The notes under the pieces are model-generated. The model was not told the origin of the DNA. It saw only the letters and a program-made list of their open reading frames with translations, and searched no databases. From Candidatus Woesebacteria bacterium GW2011_GWA1_41_7 (GTDB taxonomy: Bacteria; Patescibacteriota; Microgenomatia; UBA8517), in assembly GCA_000997405.1 (NCBI GenBank), contig LCBU01000020.1, forward strand, positions 1 to 8,967: DNA of 8,967 nt, given 5' to 3'. Each line of letters opens with the position of its first letter. Position 1 is the stretch's first letter. A program made the translations under genes and the position numbers. Below are positions 6,002 to 8,967 of this stretch, piece after piece.

Positions 6002-6077
6002 TAGGGGATGAAGGATTCGAACCTTCGAGCTCTCTGCTATTAAATGCCAGAGCGTTCTTCCACTGAACTAATCCCCA
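6002..6077 (-). tRNA. tRNA-like gene with enlarged anticodon loop (central UUA)
   Basis: A 76-nt cloverleaf on the minus strand. The acceptor TGGGGAT/ATCCCCT pairs at 2-7 but leaves U1 opposite U72. U8 and A9 are present. The D arm is GTTC-AGTGGAA-GAAC with G18G19, the T arm is a perfect GAAGG-TTCGAAT-CCTTC, the discriminator is A, and CCA is not encoded. The anticodon stem CTCTG/CAGAG (6052-6048, 6036-6032) is perfect but encloses 11 nt instead of 7. The triplet at the exact centre, preceded by U and followed by A, is UUA (6043-6041). UUA would read UAA, which ends several genes here, so ordinary decoding is doubtful. Acceptor and T arm recall tRNA-Gln. The D, T and acceptor arms are convincing; identity and function are open. 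Confidence 0.62.
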
Positions 6078-6236
6078 ATTAAATGCCTATTAAAGGCATG
6101 GTATTGTCAGAATGGATAACACTCCGCGGAATATTATCCATCTTAAATACAACCAGTGCGCGGCTGTATTCCCAATGACTGCCCTTCAGTCCGAACGGAT
6201 TGAAGGAACGAACCGTTACGTACTCTATTTGTTCGT
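6078..6236 (-). ncRNA. Structured leader RNA of five tandem hairpins upstream of the tRNA-like genes
   Basis: Predicted transcript from about 6236 down to the first tRNA-like gene. In order: H1 ACGAAC/GTTCGT (6236-6208), whose stem begins at the predicted start site; H2 CCTTCA/TGAAGG plus TCC/GGA around a GTTC loop (6206-6183); H3 AATACAGCC/GGTTGTATT (6170-6146); H4 ATGGATAA/TTATCCAT extended inward to 13 bp (6141-6112); H5 ATGCCT/AGGCAT (6099-6083). H3 and H4 contain three G-U pairs only when read on the minus strand (they would be A-C mismatches on plus), matching the promoter direction; H2 has one that favours plus. No known RNA class was recognised: the conserved cores of RNase P RNA and tmRNA are absent. 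There is no convincing reading frame. Confidence 0.5.
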
Positions 6237-6243
6237 AAAAGCG

Positions 6244-6271
6244 ATTATATCCAAAACATGTACACTGTCAA
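6244..6271 (-). promoter_or_regulatory. Perfect-consensus sigma70 promoter of the tRNA-like unit
   Basis: The minus strand has TTGACA (6271-6266), a 16-nt spacer, and TATAAT (6249-6244). Both hexamers match consensus at 6 of 6. The expected start is A at about 6236, exactly the first base of hairpin H1. Together with the terminator at 5758-5818 this defines a noncoding transcript of about 480 nt. It is the strongest promoter in the window, as expected for stable RNA. Confidence 0.85.
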
Positions 6272-6317
6272 GAAGAAATGTATGCTTCCGCCCGATTCGA
6301 CGGTTCTTTTTAAGTTA

Positions 6318-6677
6318 CTAATATACGGGGATCACCCTGGCGCTTTTCAAATTACCGTCTTCGATTTCCAGAGCCAAAACCTCAATTCTTAAACTTTTAG
6401 GGTGTTCTGGGTGAAGCATTGAATAATATTCTGCTGTTTTAGTTATTTTTCTGATTTTTTCGGCTGTTACAGCCTCTTCAGGCCTTCCGAATTTTAGGCT
6501 CCAGCGTGCCTTAACTTCGATAAATATAAGACAGTCGCCTTTTGTCGCAATTATATCGATTTCTCCGAATCTGCTTCTGAAGTTTCTGTCAATTATTTTA
6601 TAACCCTTTGAAGAAAGTAAGCGGGCGGCAAAATCTTCTGCCAGTTTACCAACCTTACTTGTTGGTCTTTGTGCCAC
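6318..6677 (-). CDS. yraN: YraN/UPF0102 family nuclease-like protein
   Basis: A 119-residue member of the UPF0102 family, which has a restriction-endonuclease-like fold; the cellular role of the family is not established. The family signature is present in order: VGKLAEDFAARLLSSKGYKIIDRNFR (9-34), the acidic GEIDIIA (Gly38, Glu39, Asp41), FIEVKAR (Glu54, Lys56), then AVTAEKIRKI (69-78). The GEID...EVK set corresponds to the PD-(D/E)xK catalytic pattern. The start is GTG at 6677, inside the end of rplS (23-nt overlap). It is chosen because it opens two turns before the conserved helix and no Shine-Dalgarno motif or better ATG exists, so translation is probably coupled to rplS. It ends with TAG at 6318. 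The rplS-yraN pairing is common in bacteria, usually with rnhB between them, which is absent here. Confidence 0.92.
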   Translation of the reverse strand: MAQRPTSKVGKLAEDFAARLLSSKGYKIIDRNFRSRFGEIDIIATKGDCLIFIEVKARWSLKFGRPEEAVTAEKIRKITKTAEYYSMLHPEHPKSLRIEVLALEIEDGNLKSARVIPVY

Positions 6678-7023
6678 TCTTAATTCTACTACCGGCTTTC
6701 TTGAAGATCATCTCAATCTCGGTTGGGGCTTTTTCTCTTGTGTAATAAAGTTTCGATCTTTTGACACCTTCGGTACCTCTTTTAACGACAGTAATTCTGT
6801 CAATTGTCGGAAGGTTCACAGGGAAAATCCTTTCAATTCCTACTCCGGCTTCTCCGATTCTTCTGACCAGAAATGTCTTTCCCGGCTCTCTGCCTTTAAT
6901 GCCAATGACCATACCCTCAAAGACCGCCTCGCGGTTTTTGTCTCCGTCTTTAATTCTTTGGACAACACGAACACGGTCTCCAACTCCGAATTCGGTTTCT
7001 TTTATAGAGATTTTTAATGCCAT
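6655..7023 (-). CDS. rplS: 50S ribosomal protein L19
   Basis: Ribosomal large-subunit protein at the interface with the 30S subunit. The 122 residues show the L19 pattern: FGVGDRVRVVQRIKDGDKNR, the conserved FEGMVIGIKGREPGKTFLVRRI (residues 35-56), GVGIERIFPVNLP, and a basic RGTEGVKRSKLYYTREK. The usual length is about 115; a lysine-rich C-terminal tail adds a few residues. The ATG at 7023 opens directly into the family's KISIKETEFGVGD segment. Its own promoter overlaps the end of dnaE and places the -10 only 8 nt before the ATG, so the mRNA is probably leaderless. It is followed by yraN with a 23-nt overlap. Confidence 0.97.
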   Translation of the reverse strand: MALKISIKETEFGVGDRVRVVQRIKDGDKNREAVFEGMVIGIKGREPGKTFLVRRIGEAGVGIERIFPVNLPTIDRITVVKRGTEGVKRSKLYYTREKAPTEIEMIFKKAGSRIKSGTKTNK

Positions 7024-7031
7024 AGATCGAT

Positions 7032-7060
7032 ATTGTACTAGAAACGGGCTCTATCTTCAA
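7032..7060 (-). promoter_or_regulatory. Promoter of rplS-yraN, overlapping the dnaE stop
   Basis: On the minus strand TTGAAG (7060-7055, 4 of 6) and TACAAT (7037-7032, 5 of 6) are separated by exactly 17 nt. The TGA stop of dnaE lies within the -35. The -10 ends 8 nt before the rplS ATG, the same spacing as at ruvC. Confidence 0.6.
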
Positions 7061-8157
7061 GAAGACTCTGTTTCCAAAACGTCGCTGATTTTCTGAGCAA
7101 GATTTTCGTTCCAGTTTATTTTAAACGGCAGTTTAACTTTTCTTCCCCCGTCAAAAACCAAAAAGGCATCAAGGTTTCCCAGGTTTTCGGTTAAGAGAGT
7201 TTTAAGTCTTTGCAGGCAGTTGACGTCTGTTTCCCGGGGTACATTTATAAAAACCTCTTTGGGCTTATCCTCACCGAGGCCGCCGATTGTTTCAATTGCA
7301 TCGACTATTATTCCCGGAGATTCGTCCCTGACATCCACCTTCCCTGTAACAATTAATGGCTTCCCTTCATTCCAAAAATCGCGCGTATCTTTAAAAACCT
7401 TCGGAAAAACCACAACTTCAATGGTTCCCGTACCGTCATCCAGTTTAACAAAGGCCATTTCGGCACCGGTTTTTTTGGTTGTAATAACTCTTACTGCAGA
7501 AACAACCGCCGCCACCTTAACTGTATTTATATGAGTTTCCGAAGATATGATCTCAAATATTTTATGAGTTGACTCAAATACCAAAGATCCAAGTACCTCA
7601 CTTATCGGCTTCGCACTTAGTGAAAAACCCAAGAGTTGCCTCTCAAGAGATTCCAACTCTTCGTTGGGGAACTCTTCAATGTTTGCTATTGTTATTGTTG
7701 CAGCTGATTCGGTCTTTTTCAGTTCACTGCCCGCAAACAAACCTTGTTGATTATCGTCAGTTTTGGATCTACCCACTTTATCTCTAATCGAATCCATGGC
7801 AGAAAGAAGCGCTGCACGTCCTCCAAATTTGGACATTGCCCCAACTTTAATTAAGCTTTCTAAGACTTTCTTGTTAATTTTTCGGTTATCAACTCTTCCC
7901 AAAAAATCCGCAAAGGATTCGAATTTACCGTCCTTCCGGGATGAAAGAATAGAGGAGATTGCAGCGTTACCTACATTTTTAATAGCCGAAAACCCAAATC
8001 TGATAGATTTGCCGTCTCTAGAATCTTTGTCTTCAATAATCGTAAAGCCAATGTCTGATTCGTTAATATCCGGAGGCAGTACTTTAATCTTCATACGTCT
8101 ACACTCGTTAATTGCGGCAGAGACCTTTTCTTTATCGTCAGATTCAGCGGTCAGAAG
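7057..8157 (-). CDS. dnaE: DNA polymerase III alpha subunit, C-terminal part (shifted frame)
   Basis: Continuation of the replicative polymerase in a different frame from the upstream part. The open frame starts at 8157 with LLTAESDDKEKVSAAINECRR, the segment that in DnaE follows KANYPxEFMAA, and runs on as MKIKVLPPDINESD (the ATG at 8094 is internal, not a true start). It continues through the helix-hairpin-helix region (INKKVLESLIKVGAMSKFGGR), then the OB-fold that binds single-stranded DNA (VKVAAVVSAVRVITTKKTG, AFVKLDDGTGTIEVVVFP) and a C-terminal tail-like domain. It ends with TGA at 7057, inside the rplS promoter. No Shine-Dalgarno motif lies before the internal ATG. It would not be catalytic alone. 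Confidence 0.93.
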   Translation of the reverse strand, partial: LLTAESDDKEKVSAAINECRRMKIKVLPPDINESDIGFTIIEDKDSRDGKSIRFGFSAIKNVGNAAISSILSSRKDGKFESFADFLGRVDNRKINKKVLESLIKVGAMSKFGGRAALLSAMDSIRDKVGRSKTDDNQQGLFAGSELKKTESAATITIANIEEFPNEELESLERQLLGFSLSAKPISEVLGSLVFESTHKIFEIISSETHINTVKVAAVVSAVRVITTKKTGAEMAFVKLDDGTGTIEVVVFPKVFKDTRDFWNEGKPLIVTGKVDVRDESPGIIVDAIETIGGLGEDKPKEVFINVPRETDVNCLQRLKTLLTENLGNLDAFLVFDGGRKVKLPFKINWNENLAQKISDVLETESS

Positions 8158-8967
8158 TATTGGCTTTCATATAAGCGGTCTGGTAGGCTACCATACCGTA
8201 GCTTGCAGCATGAGCTTTATTAAATCCGTACGACTGGAACGGTTCAAAAAGTTTCCAAAGATTTTCTGCAAAGTCTTCGGACTGACCGTTGGTGATAATT
8301 CCTTTAATAAACTTTTCTTTTTGGGCAGCCATCTCTTCGGGAATCTTTTTACCTACCGCTTTCCTGAATTTATCCGCCTCTTCCCAGGTATAGCCTGCCA
8401 AATCCAGAGCGCAGAAGAGGAGATCGTCCTGATATACGATAAGCCCGTAAGACATTCCCAAAAACTTTTCCATTCTGGGGTCAAGATATTTAACCAATTT
8501 GGTGTTATGTTTTCTCTTAATGTACTCAGGAATCTGGGAAATTGGTCCCGGACGGTAAAGTGCAACCATAGCCATCAGATCTTCAATTCTGTTGGGTTTG
8601 AGTTCAACCAGATATTTAGTCATTCCTCCGCTGGCAAGCTGAAAAACACCCATCGTTTCTCCCCGTGCAAGCATTTCAAAAGTCTTTTTATCATCCAGTG
8701 GGATTTCATGAAGATTTATATCAACTCCCAGCTTATTTTTGACGATGTCAACCGCAGCTCCCAAGATTGATAAGTTTCTGATTCCAAGAATATCAAATTT
8801 TATAAGTCCCACTTCCTCACTGGCGTGCATTTCGTATTGTGTTATGACTTTTTCACCCGAAGGTTCACGTTGAACCGGCGAAAAGTCGGTTACCTTAGTC
8901 GGAGCAACAACCACTCCGGCTGCGTGTACAGAGACGTGCCTTGCACCGCCCTCGATATGCATTGCCA
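8144..8967 (-). CDS. dnaE: DNA polymerase III alpha subunit, middle part (open at window edge; ends at a frameshift)
   Basis: Part of the polymerase core of the replicative C-family polymerase. It is open to the window edge, so the true N-terminus (PHP domain and first two catalytic Asp) lies outside. Visible landmarks are EGGARHVSVHAAGVVVAP, KFDILGIRNL with the third catalytic Asp (codon 8794-8792), GVFQLASGGM, the palm/fingers segment MAMVALYRPGP, YGLIVYQDD, AGYTWEEADKFRKAVGKK, and YGFNKAHAASYGMVAYQTAYMKAN. After KAN the frame reads only TSDR and stops at TGA (8146-8144), while the expected continuation is present in another frame from 8157. This is most simply a ~23-nt deletion in an otherwise well-conserved gene. 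dnaE is essential, so an assembly or sequencing error, or a second intact copy, must be considered. Confidence 0.94.
   Translation of the reverse strand, partial: AMHIEGGARHVSVHAAGVVVAPTKVTDFSPVQREPSGEKVITQYEMHASEEVGLIKFDILGIRNLSILGAAVDIVKNKLGVDINLHEIPLDDKKTFEMLARGETMGVFQLASGGMTKYLVELKPNRIEDLMAMVALYRPGPISQIPEYIKRKHNTKLVKYLDPRMEKFLGMSYGLIVYQDDLLFCALDLAGYTWEEADKFRKAVGKKIPEEMAAQKEKFIKGIITNGQSEDFAENLWKLFEPFQSYGFNKAHAASYGMVAYQTAYMKANTSDR

Noticed and set aside
5911..6310. tmRNA or RNase P RNA
   Set aside because: TTCGACTCC and a TTCGACGG sequence recall tmRNA ends, but they are on opposite strands and no tag frame is present; the conserved RNase P cores were not found.
6112..6321. Plus-strand frame of 69 codons in the noncoding gap
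   Set aside because: Its sequence is explained by the hairpins and the minus-strand promoter, has no recognisable motif, and is opposite the predicted transcript.
8144..8250. Split intein or programmed frameshift in DnaE
   Set aside because: The known DnaE intein site (before GFNKAH) is intact and no intein sequence is present; there is no slippery heptamer at the break, and about eight conserved residues are missing, which a frameshift alone would not explain.
7763..8770. Long plus-strand open frame of 335 codons opposite dnaE
   Set aside because: It lies entirely antisense to highly conserved DnaE sequence, spans the dnaE break without any domain of its own, and shows no family motif.

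Overview
The window looks like a chromosomal segment of a small-genome Candidate Phyla Radiation (Patescibacteria) bacterium, most likely Microgenomates/OP11-like. The basis is the compact gene layout, tRNA-like genes without encoded CCA, an almost complete lack of Shine-Dalgarno sequences, a two-domain-sized delta-like subunit, and the combination of a bifunctional PGI/PMI, a phosphohexomutase and a PEP synthase. TAA, TAG and TGA all end genes here, so the UGA-recoding lineages (SR1/Gracilibacteria) are unlikely. The phylum call is inference. Every supported protein gene is on the minus strand, so transcription runs from high to low coordinates.

Reading along transcription: the window opens inside dnaE (replicative polymerase alpha subunit). 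Its reading frame is broken near 8158 by what looks like a 23-nt deletion. Next come rplS (ribosomal protein L19) with its own promoter and the overlapping yraN. From 6318 to 5732 there is no protein gene. This gap holds a compact noncoding transcription unit: a perfect-consensus promoter (TTGACA-N16-TATAAT), a leader of five consecutive hairpins, two tRNA-like genes with abnormal anticodon arms and no 1:72 pair, a set of ~33-nt-spaced repeats, and a strong intrinsic terminator.

Beyond it lie ruvC (Holliday junction resolvase) overlapping a small EF-Tu-domain-II-like gene. A tightly packed operon follows: HExxH metallopeptidase-like protein, DNA polymerase III delta-like protein, phosphomannomutase/phosphoglucomutase and bifunctional glucose/mannose-6-phosphate isomerase. 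The window ends inside ppsA (PEP synthase), whose C-terminal PEP-binding barrel lies outside. PpsA feeds gluconeogenesis, and the isomerase and mutase interconvert fructose-, glucose- and mannose-phosphates for sugar nucleotides, so this end of the window is a sugar-phosphate module placed beside replication and repair genes.

Two points stand out. First, the noncoding unit with two irregular tRNAs is the best candidate for something undescribed. Second, several genes (rplS, ruvC, and less clearly the metallopeptidase gene and ppsA) have a -10 element only 8-10 nt before the start codon, which predicts leaderless or nearly leaderless mRNAs and fits the missing Shine-Dalgarno sequences.
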